Below are positions 51,456 to 60,789 of a stretch of 64,000 bases of DNA, piece by piece. The notes below the pieces were generated by a model, which was given only the letters and a program-made list of their open reading frames with translations, had not been told where the DNA came from and did not search any database. Position numbers and translations under genes: made by a program. This stretch comes from Clostridium yunnanense. Its GTDB lineage: Bacteria > Bacillota > Clostridia > Clostridiales > Clostridiaceae. The first letter of the stretch is position 1. The number at the start of each line of letters is the position of its first letter. Where the stretch lies: assembly GCF_016595795.1 (NCBI RefSeq), contig NZ_JAENHN010000002.1, positions 1 to 64,000 on the forward strand, written 5' to 3'.

Positions 51456-52238
51456 CTAATCTCCACCTCTTTTAAAGCATGCTAACAATTCCTTAAATTT
51501 ATTTGAGGTAACAAAAGCTTCACCTACTAGAACGCCTCTTATCCCATGGGACTTAACCATATTTATTTTTTCTATGCAATCAAAGCCACTTTCTGAGATA
51601 ACATAGCTTTCAGCAAAATTCATTTTTGTTTTTAAGGTGATAGTTGTATTTATATCAACTTCAAAACTTTTTAGATTCCTATTATTAATACCTATAAGCT
51701 TAGGCTTTAGTTCTAAAATCTTTTCTAAATCATCTTCATCGTGAATTTCAACTAAAGGCTCAAGACCAAGCTTCAAGGCTTCATCGTATAATTCTTTAAG
51801 TTTTTCCTTCGAATTTATAGCTGCAATTAGAAGAACTAAGTCAGCACCAAGACTTAAGCTTTCCTGTAATTGCACCGAATCTATTATAAAGTCCTTTCTA
51901 AGTAAAGGAATGTCCACAGCTTCACCTACGTCAACGATGTCCTGCTCTTTCCCCTTAAAAAAATGCCTCTCTGTCAAAACTGATATGCAATCTGCTCCAG
52001 CTTCTACATACTCTAAGGCTCTAAGCTTTGGATTAAGCTCAGTATTTAAATCACCTTTAGAGGGCGAGGCTTTTTTTATCTCGCTTATAACTTTAAAAGC
52101 ATCATTATTTTTTAATTCCTCTATAAATGAATGAAAAGCTCTCTTTCTTTCAGGAAACTCATAGTCCTTATACTGATTCTTTAAAGTTTCAACTTCAAGT
52201 TCTTTTAAACGAATTATTTCTTCTAAGAAATTTTTCAT
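51456..52238 (-). CDS. trpC: Indole-3-glycerol phosphate synthase
   Basis: 260 residues. Ring closure of CdRP to indole-3-glycerol phosphate. FKVISEIKKASPSKG (about 53-67, catalytic Glu and Lys), ISVLTERHFFKG, LLRKDFIID, GINNRNLKSFEVD and SESGFDCIE. Start overlaps the trpD stop by four bases. Confidence 0.95.
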   Translation of the reverse strand: MKNFLEEIIRLKELEVETLKNQYKDYEFPERKRAFHSFIEELKNNDAFKVISEIKKASPSKGDLNTELNPKLRALEYVEAGADCISVLTERHFFKGKEQDIVDVGEAVDIPLLRKDFIIDSVQLQESLSLGADLVLLIAAINSKEKLKELYDEALKLGLEPLVEIHDEDDLEKILELKPKLIGINNRNLKSFEVDINTTITLKTKMNFAESYVISESGFDCIEKINMVKSHGIRGVLVGEAFVTSNKFKELLACFKRGGD

Positions 52239-53254
52239 ATTATGTTACTCTCCTTTATAAGTTCTTCAAGCTTTTCTTTTGCTTTCCCCGAATCTATTAT
52301 TTCCTTTGCCATCTCAATGCCTAAAGCAATATCATTACACACTCCACTAGCCATTAGTCCAAGAGCAGAATTAAAGACCACAGCCTCTCTATAATGATTT
52401 TTCTCACCATTTAATATAGACATGGTTATCTTACTGTTTTCTTTTGCATCTCCACCTGTTAACTTGTCTAAACTTACTTTATCCAAACCGAAGCTATCAC
52501 TGTTAATAACCATTTCTTTTACTTGTCCGTTAGCCAAAAATGCACAATAATTATCTCCATCCAAAGTTCCTTCATCCAACCTATTATCACCATTTACCAC
52601 CAAAGCCCTACTCTTACCTAGTAATTTTAATGCTTCGCAAAGGTCTTTAACTAAATCTTTCTTATAAACACCTATAAGCTGATTGTTTGGATTTAGAGGA
52701 TTTGTTAAAGGTCCAAGTATGTTATAAACAGTTGGTATCCCAAGTGTTCGCCTTACCTTCATAACATATTTCATTCTTGGATGCATTGCTGGTGCATATA
52801 AAAATGCCATCCCAACTTCCTCCATAAGTCGTTTTACATTTTCTTTAGATAGTTCTATATTTACTCCAAGCTCAGCAAGGAGATCTGCACTTCCACACTT
52901 ACTAGAAATCGACTTATTACCATGCTTAGCTACCCTTATACCTGCACCAGCTAATATAAAAGCCGATGTTGTACTTATATTAAAGCTATTTGAAAAATCC
53001 CCTCCTGTGCCACAATTATCAAAGGAATCCTTAAAATCAAAATCAATGCTAGAAAGCTCTCTCATTGCTTTAGCCATACCTGCTATCTCCTCCGGCTTTT
53101 CACCCTTTGTTTTTAATGCTGCAAGAAAAGCTCCAATCTCACTTTCTTCTGCATCTCCACTTAATATATATTTGTTAGCATCAAAAGCTTCTTCCATAGT
53201 CAACTCTTCCTTCAAGGTTATCTTTTTAAGAGCAGCTTGAAATTCTGATTTCAT
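52235..53254 (-). CDS. trpD: Anthranilate phosphoribosyltransferase
   Basis: 339 residues. Transfers phosphoribose from PRPP to anthranilate. DNCGTGGDFSNSFNIST (PRPP loop, about 80-96), KHGNKSISSKCGSADLLAELG (shown in part) and GPLTNPLNPN. It is a stand-alone enzyme, not fused to TrpG. Overlaps trpG and trpC. Confidence 0.95.
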   Translation of the reverse strand: MKSEFQAALKKITLKEELTMEEAFDANKYILSGDAEESEIGAFLAALKTKGEKPEEIAGMAKAMRELSSIDFDFKDSFDNCGTGGDFSNSFNISTTSAFILAGAGIRVAKHGNKSISSKCGSADLLAELGVNIELSKENVKRLMEEVGMAFLYAPAMHPRMKYVMKVRRTLGIPTVYNILGPLTNPLNPNNQLIGVYKKDLVKDLCEALKLLGKSRALVVNGDNRLDEGTLDGDNYCAFLANGQVKEMVINSDSFGLDKVSLDKLTGGDAKENSKITMSILNGEKNHYREAVVFNSALGLMASGVCNDIALGIEMAKEIIDSGKAKEKLEELIKESNII

Positions 53255-53844
53255 ACCACATTCCCCCTACACGTATTTTTTATTTCAATAAAATTTGCCA
53301 GAAGCTTTTTTCCCATAGGTGTAAAAATTGATTCTGGATGAAACTGTATACCATAAACAGGATATCTAGCATGCTTTACTGCCATTATTTCTTCATCATC
53401 AATAGAAGTAGCTATGACTTTTAGTTCTTCACTAAGCGAAGCTCTATCTATAACCAAGGAATGATATCTCATAACCTTAGTAGGAAGTGGGATATCTTTA
53501 AACAAAGTATTATCTTCATGATAAATTTCTGAACTTTTGCCATGCATTACTTTTTTTGCTTTAATAATCGATCCTCCAAAAACCTGTCCTATACTCTGAT
53601 GTCCAAGGCAGATTCCTAGTATAGGTATATACTTATAATTTCCACTTATTATATCTAAAGAGTTTCCTGCATCTTTTGGATAACCTGGTCCTGGAGAAAT
53701 TATAATAGCCTCCGGAGACAGCTGCTTTATTTCACCCGATGTTATCTTATCGTTTCTATAAACTTCAACTTCTTCGCCTAGTTCACTTAAATATTGATAG
53801 ACGTTATAAGTAAAGGAATCATAATTATCAATTAAAATAATCAT
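53251..53844 (-). CDS. trpG: Anthranilate synthase glutamine amidotransferase subunit
   Basis: 197 residues, class I amidotransferase. IDNYDSFTYNVYQYL, IISPGPGYP, nucleophile Cys in GICLGHQSIG (about 78) and the His/Glu pair in GIQFHPESI (about 170). Supplies ammonia to TrpE. Can also serve PabB in some bacteria. Overlaps the trpE stop by four bases. Confidence 0.94.
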   Translation of the reverse strand: MIILIDNYDSFTYNVYQYLSELGEEVEVYRNDKITSGEIKQLSPEAIIISPGPGYPKDAGNSLDIISGNYKYIPILGICLGHQSIGQVFGGSIIKAKKVMHGKSSEIYHEDNTLFKDIPLPTKVMRYHSLVIDRASLSEELKVIATSIDDEEIMAVKHARYPVYGIQFHPESIFTPMGKKLLANFIEIKNTCRGNVV

Positions 53845-55283
53845 TCTATAACCTCCAATACACCAAGTGCCTTATTGTAGCTTTCTTCATATTCTAGTTC
53901 TGGAATAGAGTCATACACTATCCCTGCACCAGCCTGAACATAGCCTTTTCCGTCTTTTAGTACCACTGTTCTAATTGCTATACAGGTGTCCATATCTCCG
54001 TTGAAAGAGAAATATCCTATTGCTCCTGAATAAACTGTTCTTTTTTCTTTTTCAAGTTCTTCTATTATCTCCATAGCCCTTATTTTAGGTGCTCCTGATA
54101 AAGTTCCTGCAGGTAAACAAAACTTCAAAGCATCAAACGCTTTATTATCCTCCTTCAATATTCCTGTGACTTTAGAAACAATGTGCATGATCTTTGAGTA
54201 CAGCTCAATATCCATCAGCCTTTCCACCTTAACAGTTCCAATCTTGCTTATTCTGCCTATGTCATTTCTCGCTAAATCCACTAGCATCAAATGCTCTGCC
54301 ACTTCTTTTTCATCTTTAAGAAGTTCTTCTTTTATTTTCTCATCCTCCTGTATATTAGCTCCTCTCTTTCTAGTCCCAGCTATAGGCATAGTTGTAACTA
54401 GCTCTCTCTTTACTGTAACTAGACTTTCTGGAGATGAACCTACTATTTGAAAACTCTCGTAATCTACAAAAAACATATAAGGTGAAGGATTCTTACTTCG
54501 TAGTTTTCTATATATCTTAAATGGATCTTCATTAAAATTACAGCTGAATCTCTGAGAAACAACTATCTGAAAAGCATCTCCATTTTCTATATACTTTTTT
54601 GCATCACTTACCATCTTTACAAATTCTTCTTTTGAAGTGTTTGAACTTATTTCTTTCCTCGAAGCTTCAGCTTCAATTACGTTGGTTTTGTTATAAGAAC
54701 ATATTATTTCTTTTATCTGTCGCAGGTTATTTTCTACCACTTCGTAATTTATCTTCTCGTCATTCAAAACTATTTGATGAATTGAAACTGTTTTATCGTA
54801 GTGGTCGTAAACTACGAACTTTCTATAAAACATTAGATAAGCTTCAGGCAAATCTAAAGAATCTCTATTTGAATTTGATATATCCTCATATTGTTTTATA
54901 ACGTCGTAGCCTACATAGCCTACTGCACCACCCTGAAATGGTATTGTACTCTCATTCTTATAATTCACTTTCTCAATGAATTTCTGCACTTGATCAAGTA
55001 TTCTACCTTTAATCCTAGAAGTAATCCCTTTTTCTAATATCTCAATTTCTAATCCCCTACTTCTAATCTCGGCATAAGGTTCAATACCTATAAAGCTATA
55101 TCTGCCTTTTTCTTCATCAAAAACCGAACTCTCTAAAAGAAACATCTTCTCTCTTCTTAAGGAATAAAATATAGAAATTGGTGTAGTCTCATCACCATGA
55201 AATTTTAGATTTAGATCTATGGAATATCCACGTTCTCTAAGAAAATCAAACTGATTTTTTGTATAATTAAAAATAATAACCAC
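53841..55283 (-). CDS. trpE: Anthranilate synthase component I
   Basis: About 480 residues. Converts chorismate to anthranilate. The N-terminal Trp-feedback motif LLESS (about residue 49) is present, then SQRFSCNF, TMPIAGTRKRG, DLARNDIGRIS, PAGTLSGAPKIRAMEII and a C-terminal GAGIVYDS. Start choice: GTG at 55283 (AGGAG 4 bases upstream) or GTG at 55304 seven codons earlier; no ATG is available. First structural gene of trpEGDCFBA, behind the T-box. Confidence 0.92.
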   Translation of the reverse strand: MVIIFNYTKNQFDFLRERGYSIDLNLKFHGDETTPISIFYSLRREKMFLLESSVFDEEKGRYSFIGIEPYAEIRSRGLEIEILEKGITSRIKGRILDQVQKFIEKVNYKNESTIPFQGGAVGYVGYDVIKQYEDISNSNRDSLDLPEAYLMFYRKFVVYDHYDKTVSIHQIVLNDEKINYEVVENNLRQIKEIICSYNKTNVIEAEASRKEISSNTSKEEFVKMVSDAKKYIENGDAFQIVVSQRFSCNFNEDPFKIYRKLRSKNPSPYMFFVDYESFQIVGSSPESLVTVKRELVTTMPIAGTRKRGANIQEDEKIKEELLKDEKEVAEHLMLVDLARNDIGRISKIGTVKVERLMDIELYSKIMHIVSKVTGILKEDNKAFDALKFCLPAGTLSGAPKIRAMEIIEELEKEKRTVYSGAIGYFSFNGDMDTCIAIRTVVLKDGKGYVQAGAGIVYDSIPELEYEESYNKALGVLEVIE

Positions 55284-55565
55284 CTCTCTCCTAAAATTAA
55301 GCACAATATAATTTTCCGAATATTCAAAAAGTCATTTTTGGGTAATATTTATTAAAGGTATAAGATTAATCGCATTTTTCTCTTGTACCCTTTTAATCAT
55401 ATTTAATTTCAAATTCCTTTTTTATTATGAAAGATATCTTTATTATGGTAATTACTATATTGACTTGATAGATGCTCGAAAATCCCTATAAACCGCAGTT
55501 TTAGAATGATTATAAATTAAGTTTTCGTAATGCAACTCTTTAAAGAAGTGTAAAATAGCTATTAA
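55284..55565 (-). other. Long untranslated spacer between the T-box and trpE
   Basis: About 280 AT-rich bases between the T-box terminator and the trpE start. I see no open frame with a ribosome site, no second T-box motif and no strong hairpin. The distance is unusually long for a T-box-controlled gene. Confidence 0.5.
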
Positions 55566-55835
55566 AAAACAAAAAGTCCTCTACATGCAAATAAATGCAT
55601 ATAGAGGACGATATAATCGCGGTGCCACCTCAATTTACTTAATCAAAAGTAATCTCTTAATCAGATACATAATAATATCTTATCCCTGTAACGTGAGAAC
55701 ACGTGTCACCTACTATAATTTTCGGTTCCCTCTCGTAAGTCCATTCAGCTTATATCCAAATACTGCATTTCACCACCGCAGCTCTCTGTAATTCTTTCCA
55801 TACGCTTACTACTCTTACTCATCGATTTAATACTT
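55566..55835 (-). promoter_or_regulatory. Tryptophan-specific T-box leader of the trp operon
   Basis: The invariant T-box AGGTGGCACCGCG is at 55630-55618 on the minus strand. A terminator stem GTCCTCTA/TAGAGGAC (55609-55576) follows, with five T. Upstream, Stem I shows AGTAGTAAG, AGAGAG, GGTGGTGAAA and a specifier region GAATGGACTTAC, where UGG (55743-55741) is the tryptophan codon followed by A. Uncharged tRNA-Trp binding would stabilise the antiterminator and allow trp transcription. Confidence 0.93.
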
Positions 55836-55844
55836 TATGAATTT

Positions 55845-55873
55845 ATTATAGTGATGCATCCTTATTTTGTAAA
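55845..55873 (-). promoter_or_regulatory. Promoter of the trp operon
   Basis: -35 TTTACA (55873-55868), 17-base spacer, -10 TATAAT (55850-55845), a good sigma-A promoter about 10 bases before the T-box leader begins. Confidence 0.8.
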
Positions 55874-56152
55874 TAGTTTTTTTCAACTTTTTTCTATTTT
55901 AATAATAAAATTTATGTTTTTTGCTAAAAATAATGTAATTATTTAATACAATATTATTTTTATTATTTTCTTGTTAAATCTTTGATAATTTTATTGTAAC
56001 TTAATGACCATTTAATCAGTTGTCCTAGTTATCGATTTTGTTACACCAAGATATATAATGTTATGTGCTATATATAGATATGCATCAACATCTTCAAAAT
56101 CAGTTTATTTACAGCTAATACTTATTTTTAATGTTTCACGGAGGGAGAAAAA

Positions 56153-57649
56153 ATGGAAACTACTAAAAAGAAAAAATTAACACTGGTATCATTAGTATTA
56201 ATGATTTTCACATCAGTATTTGGCTTTGCAAATATGCCAAGATCTTTTTATCTTATGGGATATAGTGCAATTCCTTGGTACATAGTATCTGCAATAGCTT
56301 TCTTTATACCATTCGCTTTTATGATGGCAGAATATGGCGCTGCATTCAAAAATGAAAAAGGCGGAATATATTCTTGGATGGAGAAATCAGTTGGTCCTAG
56401 ATACGCATTCATAGGAACCTTCATGTGGTATGCATCTTACATCATTTGGATGGTTAACATATGTTCAGTAATATGGATTCCACTTTCAAACATGATTTTC
56501 GGTAAAGATACTACAGCCACTTGGTCAATACTTGGCCTTAACTCCACTCAAACATTAGGGTTAATGGGAGTAGCATGGATTTTAGTGGTTACATTTACAG
56601 CATCAAAAGGGCTAGAAAAAATAACTAGGATAACATCAATCGGAGGAACTGCGGTAGCTCTATTAAATATAGTTTTACTTATAGGAGCAGTTTTAGTTCT
56701 AATTGTCAATGGAGGACACGTAGCTGAATCTGTTAAATCTGGTTCTGCATTCTTTGCATCACCAAATCCTTCATATCAATCATCTGTATCTATATTATCA
56801 TTTTTGGTATTTGCAATATTTGCATATGGCGGTATAGAAGTAGTTGGTGGATTAGTTGATGAAACTGAAAATGCTGAAGTTACCTTCCCTAAAGGTATAA
56901 CAATTGCAGCTATAATTATCGCTATCGGCTATTCTTTAGGAATATTCTTATGTGGAATCTTTACAAATTGGCAAGATGTGCTTTCAGTAAAAGGTGTACA
57001 TATGGGAAATGTAGCTTATATTGTTATGAAAAACTTAGGTTATCAATTAGGTGTTGGCTTCCACTTAAGTGAAGCAGCTTCTCTACAACTAGGTGCTTGG
57101 GTTGCTAGATTCGTTGGATTCTCTATGTTTCTTGCTTTAACTGGTGCATTCTTCACCTTATCATACGCTCCATTAAAACAGATAATTGAAGGAACTCCAG
57201 CAAAATTATGGCCAGGAAAAATGAGTAAGGTTGAAAATGGTATACCTAAAAATGCAATGTATGTTCAATGTGTTATAGTTATTGTCTTTGTCTTATTAGT
57301 ATCCTTCGGAGGAGAAGGCGCAGCTAAATTCTTCACCAAACTTGTACTAATGACGAATGTTGCTATGACTCTACCATACTTGTTTATATCAGGAGCTTTT
57401 GCTTCCTTTAAGAAGAAAACTGAGATTAATAAGCCATTCGAAGTTTTCAAAAGTAACACAACTGCATTAATTGCTACTATAATTGTAACTTTCACAGTTG
57501 GTTTTGCTAATTTCTTTACAATAATAGAACCTGCTACAAATGGAGATTGGTCATCTACTCTTTGGATGATTGGCGGACCTATTTTCTTTACAATAGTAGC
57601 TATTGCTATGTATTGGAGATATGAACAAAAGGTTAAAAACGATAGATAA
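56153..57649 (+). CDS. APC-family amino acid permease (YjeM/GadC-like)
   Basis: 498 residues with 12 predicted helices, basic N-terminus and C-terminus. SVFGFANMPRSFYLMGYSAIPWY (shown in part) in helix 1, MMAEYGAAFKNEKGGIYSW, and FAIFAYGGIEVVGGLVDE in helix 6. These place it in the glutamate:GABA antiporter-like subgroup containing YjeM. It transports an amino acid, possibly by exchange; the substrate is unknown. GGAGGG precedes the ATG. It diverges from trp, but no T-box or attenuator serves it. Confidence 0.82.
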   Translation: METTKKKKLTLVSLVLMIFTSVFGFANMPRSFYLMGYSAIPWYIVSAIAFFIPFAFMMAEYGAAFKNEKGGIYSWMEKSVGPRYAFIGTFMWYASYIIWMVNICSVIWIPLSNMIFGKDTTATWSILGLNSTQTLGLMGVAWILVVTFTASKGLEKITRITSIGGTAVALLNIVLLIGAVLVLIVNGGHVAESVKSGSAFFASPNPSYQSSVSILSFLVFAIFAYGGIEVVGGLVDETENAEVTFPKGITIAAIIIAIGYSLGIFLCGIFTNWQDVLSVKGVHMGNVAYIVMKNLGYQLGVGFHLSEAASLQLGAWVARFVGFSMFLALTGAFFTLSYAPLKQIIEGTPAKLWPGKMSKVENGIPKNAMYVQCVIVIVFVLLVSFGGEGAAKFFTKLVLMTNVAMTLPYLFISGAFASFKKKTEINKPFEVFKSNTTALIATIIVTFTVGFANFFTIIEPATNGDWSSTLWMIGGPIFFTIVAIAMYWRYEQKVKNDR

Positions 57650-57670
57650 TAACTAATTTATAGTTTTACA

Positions 57671-57719
57671 ATAAAAGTGACCTAACAGACTTTTACAAAT
57701 CTGCTAGGTCACTTTTATT
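57671..57719. terminator. Bidirectional terminator between permease and GNAT genes
   Basis: AAAAGTGACCTA and TAGGTCACTTTT arms with an inner AGA/TCT pairing. Convergent genes on both sides. Confidence 0.85.
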
Positions 57720-57751
57720 GCTCTTCTAACATAAAAAATAAAATATGCCTA

Positions 57752-58255
57752 TTACTCTGATAATTTTATCCAGTACTTGCAAAGCCCTTCTTTTATTACT
57801 TCTAATTTTCCACTGTTAGCCTCTATAACACTCCTGGATCCCAAGTTCCCCTCATTACATGTAATTAAAACCTCTTTTATTCCAATATCTTTAGCTTTAC
57901 TTAGCGCTTCCTTCAAGAGTATCTTACCATATCCTTTGTTTCTCTCACTAGGTCTTATGCTATATCCAATATGACCACCTGATTCTCTAAGTGCATAATT
58001 TAGATAGCTTCTCAATTTAGCTATCCCAATAGGTTGTCCATCAACAATTAACCAAAATGTTGTTTGAGGTACATGACCTAATTTTAATTCTATACCTCTT
58101 GAGGCATTATAATTATCTAATAAATACTCATAGAAATTGTCAAATGGATATTTGTATCCATCATTAAAAAAACCATTCTCTCCTGGTCCAATTTCTTGAA
58201 GCATATTATATATATCTATACCATCTTCAGGTGACAACTCTCTTAATTCAATCAT
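57752..58255 (-). CDS. GNAT-family N-acetyltransferase
   Basis: About 167 residues. Acetyl-CoA-binding motif A is visible as GYSIRPSERNKGYGKILLKEAL (given in part; about 98-118), followed by VLITCNEGNLGSRSVIEANSG. The acceptor is unknown. The ATG at 58255 has AAGGAG 7 bases upstream; an upstream alternative start adds 11 residues without a ribosome site. It lies 46 bases downstream of the TfoX-domain gene, probably in the same transcript. Confidence 0.82.
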   Translation of the reverse strand: MIELRELSPEDGIDIYNMLQEIGPGENGFFNDGYKYPFDNFYEYLLDNYNASRGIELKLGHVPQTTFWLIVDGQPIGIAKLRSYLNYALRESGGHIGYSIRPSERNKGYGKILLKEALSKAKDIGIKEVLITCNEGNLGSRSVIEANSGKLEVIKEGLCKYWIKLSE

Positions 58256-58301
58256 GCTGTTTCTCCTTGCTAAATAAATTTTTACCAATAAACTAAAAAA
58301 C

Positions 58302-58553
58302 TTATAATGAATTTATGAACATTTTTAGCTCATCTTTTTTTTCTTGACTTAAAGAATGCCATCTTATTCCTTGAACCGCCCCCTCTAATGCACAAAGCAT
58401 ATTAATACATGCACCAGGGTCTATTTCTCTTATTCTCTTATATGCTTCCTTACTTCCAGTATCTTTTAGTTCTTGGTACGTATCTATATGTACCTCTTTT
58501 AATCTTTGCTCTAACACCTTACCTATATTAGGCGCTTTACATAAATCACTCAT
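58302..58553 (-). CDS. TfoX C-terminal-domain protein
   Basis: 83 residues consisting only of the helix-hairpin-helix-like TfoX_C domain: APNIGKVLEQRLKEVHIDTYQELKD (given in part), DPGACINMLCALEGAVQGIRW. Stand-alone TfoX_C proteins are common in Firmicutes and their role is unclear; in Haemophilus the full TfoX controls competence. The ribosome site is weak (TGAAG). Confidence 0.8.
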   Translation of the reverse strand: MSDLCKAPNIGKVLEQRLKEVHIDTYQELKDTGSKEAYKRIREIDPGACINMLCALEGAVQGIRWHSLSQEKKDELKMFINSL

Positions 58554-58745
58554 TTCTTCAATTCCTTTGTATTTATTTTTATTCCATAAACATAATTATA
58601 ACCATATACAGGAAACCTTCACAATAATTTTACTAATATTCTTATTATTTTTTATAAAACTGTTGCAATTTCTTTCAACTAATTATATTATATATAAAAA
58701 AGTAACCAACTAATTTAAGGTAACAATTTGATTGGAGATATATTT

Positions 58746-59522
58746 ATGAATAAAAGATTACCAGTTCTTTTTATAGGACATGGAAGTCCTATGAATGCTA
58801 TAGAAAATAATGATTATACTAAAATGCTCAATAAACTTGGCGAAACACTTGAAAAGCCTAAAGCTGTATTAATAATATCAGCTCACTGGCTTACTGACGG
58901 AAGTTATATAGACATACAGGATGAACCTAGACAAATATATGATTTTTACGGGTTTCCAGACGAGCTTTATCAATTGGAATACAGACCAACTGGCGTAAAG
59001 AAATACGCAGAAATTGCTTATGAAAGCTTAAAAGACTTTGGAGTAAAGTCTACTACTCAGTGGGGATTAGATCATGGTGCTTGGGCTATTTTAAAGCATT
59101 TATATCCTAAAGCAGATATCCCAGCCTTTCAATTAAGCTTAAATCACAATTTCACTCCAGAAGAGCATTATAAATTGGGATTGAAGTTAAAAGAACTTAG
59201 AGAACAAGGTTTCTTAATTTTAGGCAGTGGAAACATAGTACACAATTTAAGAAAAATTAAATTTGATTCTGCTGCAACTCCCTTTGATTGGGCTACAGAA
59301 TTTGATCGCTATATAGCAAAATCATTAGAAGCTAATGATCATAAAGCTTTAATAAACTATAAAAATCAAGGTCTTGCAGAAGAGCTATCACTACCAACAG
59401 ATGAGCATTATCTTCCACTACTATATATAGCAGCTCTTAAAGAAGATAATGAGACAGTAAGCTTTTTGTATGAAGGTATAGAATTAGGTTCATTGTCTAT
59501 GAGAAGCTTTATGATTTCGTAA
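58746..59522 (+). CDS. LigB-family extradiol dioxygenase (YgiD-like)
   Basis: About 258 residues of the class III extradiol dioxygenase (DODA-type) family. Metal-binding His residues sit in FIGHGSPMNAIE (about 10) and SAHW (about 46), with DHGAWAIL (about 115) and GSGNIVHNL. E. coli YgiD opens DOPA-type catechol rings; in an anaerobe the real substrate and oxygen use are unclear. The ATG at 58746 has TTGGAG upstream; an earlier TTG is less likely. Confidence 0.85.
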   Translation: MNKRLPVLFIGHGSPMNAIENNDYTKMLNKLGETLEKPKAVLIISAHWLTDGSYIDIQDEPRQIYDFYGFPDELYQLEYRPTGVKKYAEIAYESLKDFGVKSTTQWGLDHGAWAILKHLYPKADIPAFQLSLNHNFTPEEHYKLGLKLKELREQGFLILGSGNIVHNLRKIKFDSAATPFDWATEFDRYIAKSLEANDHKALINYKNQGLAEELSLPTDEHYLPLLYIAALKEDNETVSFLYEGIELGSLSMRSFMIS

Positions 59523-59560
59523 TCTCTAAAGGGTTCCTATACAGTAAAAAGTAAATAAAA

Positions 59561-59657
59561 ATAGATGTACCACTTAGTTGAATTACAATAATTAGAGCTA
59601 TTGTTTTATATCAATAGACTTGAATTAATATAATAAATAATAAAGTTGGTACATCTA
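59561..59657. repeat. Diverged family 2-like palindrome
   Basis: 97 bp with ends ATAGATGTACCACTT and AAGTTGGTACATCTAT. Length and end motif (AGATG-ACCACTT) match family 2, but the interior is different and lacks the GC-rich core. It lies between two converging genes and could terminate either. Confidence 0.5.
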
Positions 59658-59661
59658 TAAA

Positions 59662-59988
59662 TTATTTTATTCCACTTATTTTTCCTTTTAATGCTTTCAT
59701 ACGTCCATTAACATAATTAAGGAGTTCGTTTTTATTTTCCTTTATTTCAGCAGGAGCATTAGAAACTATTGTTATTATATCTAGCTTATTTGCTTTAACC
59801 TTTTGAGCAATTTCATATGCTAAATATCTATTCTTTACACTCCAGTAAGCATTATTAAATTCGTCTACCTGTCTTCTATTATAATAACCTTTCTCTATAC
59901 CAAACTGGAACAAATCTGCAGCTGCTTCCAATTCTTCTAAATCTTCAGCATCTAAAGTTTCATTAATTAGCGATTGAAATGTTTTCAT
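59662..59988 (-). CDS. Unknown helical protein
   Basis: 108 residues, charged and helical, no signal peptide: LDAEDLEELEAAADLFQFGIEKGYY (given in part), then AYWSVKNRYLAYEIAQKVKANK. I do not recognise a family. AGAGGGG precedes the ATG. Monocistronic. Its upstream region (59989-60462) is extremely AT-rich and empty of recognisable features. Confidence 0.5.
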   Translation of the reverse strand: MKTFQSLINETLDAEDLEELEAAADLFQFGIEKGYYNRRQVDEFNNAYWSVKNRYLAYEIAQKVKANKLDIITIVSNAPAEIKENKNELLNYVNGRMKALKGKISGIK

Positions 59989-60462
59989 TCTAGCACCCCT
60001 CTTTAGTGAGATATTCTTATTTTAAACCTATATAAATTTTATATACCGGATTTTATAAGTATATTACCAGTAAAAAATAAATAAATAGGATAAGATTCTA
60101 CTATTTCACTTATAATATAAAATTTTTACCACCTCTATAATACATTATAATGGTATATTAAATCAAATAAAGTTATCAAAAATTTGTTATAAAATTATTA
60201 TTCCCATTTTAAGATTAATATTTATATTTATTTTATGATATAATTTTAATATATAAGTTTCAAGAAATATATTGCATTAATATGAAATTTGTTGAAAAAT
60301 CATTAACATTTTGAAATATAAATTATAAAATTGGGTAAAATCGTATTATTGATATAGTAGGTATCTTTTAACAACTATTCATTTAAGTGACTAATCTTTA
60401 TATCATATAATTATCAATTTATTTGTTTAGTGAATATTATAGCTTATAAAGTTTTTAATATA

Positions 60463-60760
60463 TAGATGAACCATTTCATAATTAAATTTATATTCTCAAA
60501 TTCTCCTCTCAGAAGCCAGAGGAGTTTTGAAAATTGATTTCGGATTGAAGTGTTTCATCTTTAGATGAACCACTTCATAATTAAATTTATATTTTCAAAT
60601 TCTCCTCTCATAACCCAGAGGAGTTTTGAAAATTGATTTCGGATTGAAGTGTTTCATCTTTAGATGAACCACTTCATAATTAAATTTATATTTTCAAATT
60701 CTCCTCTCAGAAGCCAGAGGAGTTTTGAAAATTGATTTCGGATTGAAGTGTTTCATCTTT
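60463..60760. repeat. Three exact-period tandem copies of the family 2 palindrome
   Basis: Units at 60463-60561, 60562-60660 and 60661-60760, period 99 bp, nearly identical. Each starts TAGATGAACCA(C/T)TTCATAAT and ends GGATTGAAGTGTTTCATCTT, with a central stem CTCCTCT...AGAGGAG whose loop varies (CAGAAGCC or CATAACCC). Each unit is a palindrome. The array ends about 30 bases before the TrhA gene start and must be in its 5' leader or promoter region. Confidence 0.85.
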
Positions 60761-60789
60761 ATCAATTATCTCAAAGAAAGGAGTAATTT

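Noticed and set aside
60463-60760. CRISPR array
   Set aside because: The repeats are 99 bp, directly abutting and palindromic, with no unique spacers between them and no cas genes in the window.
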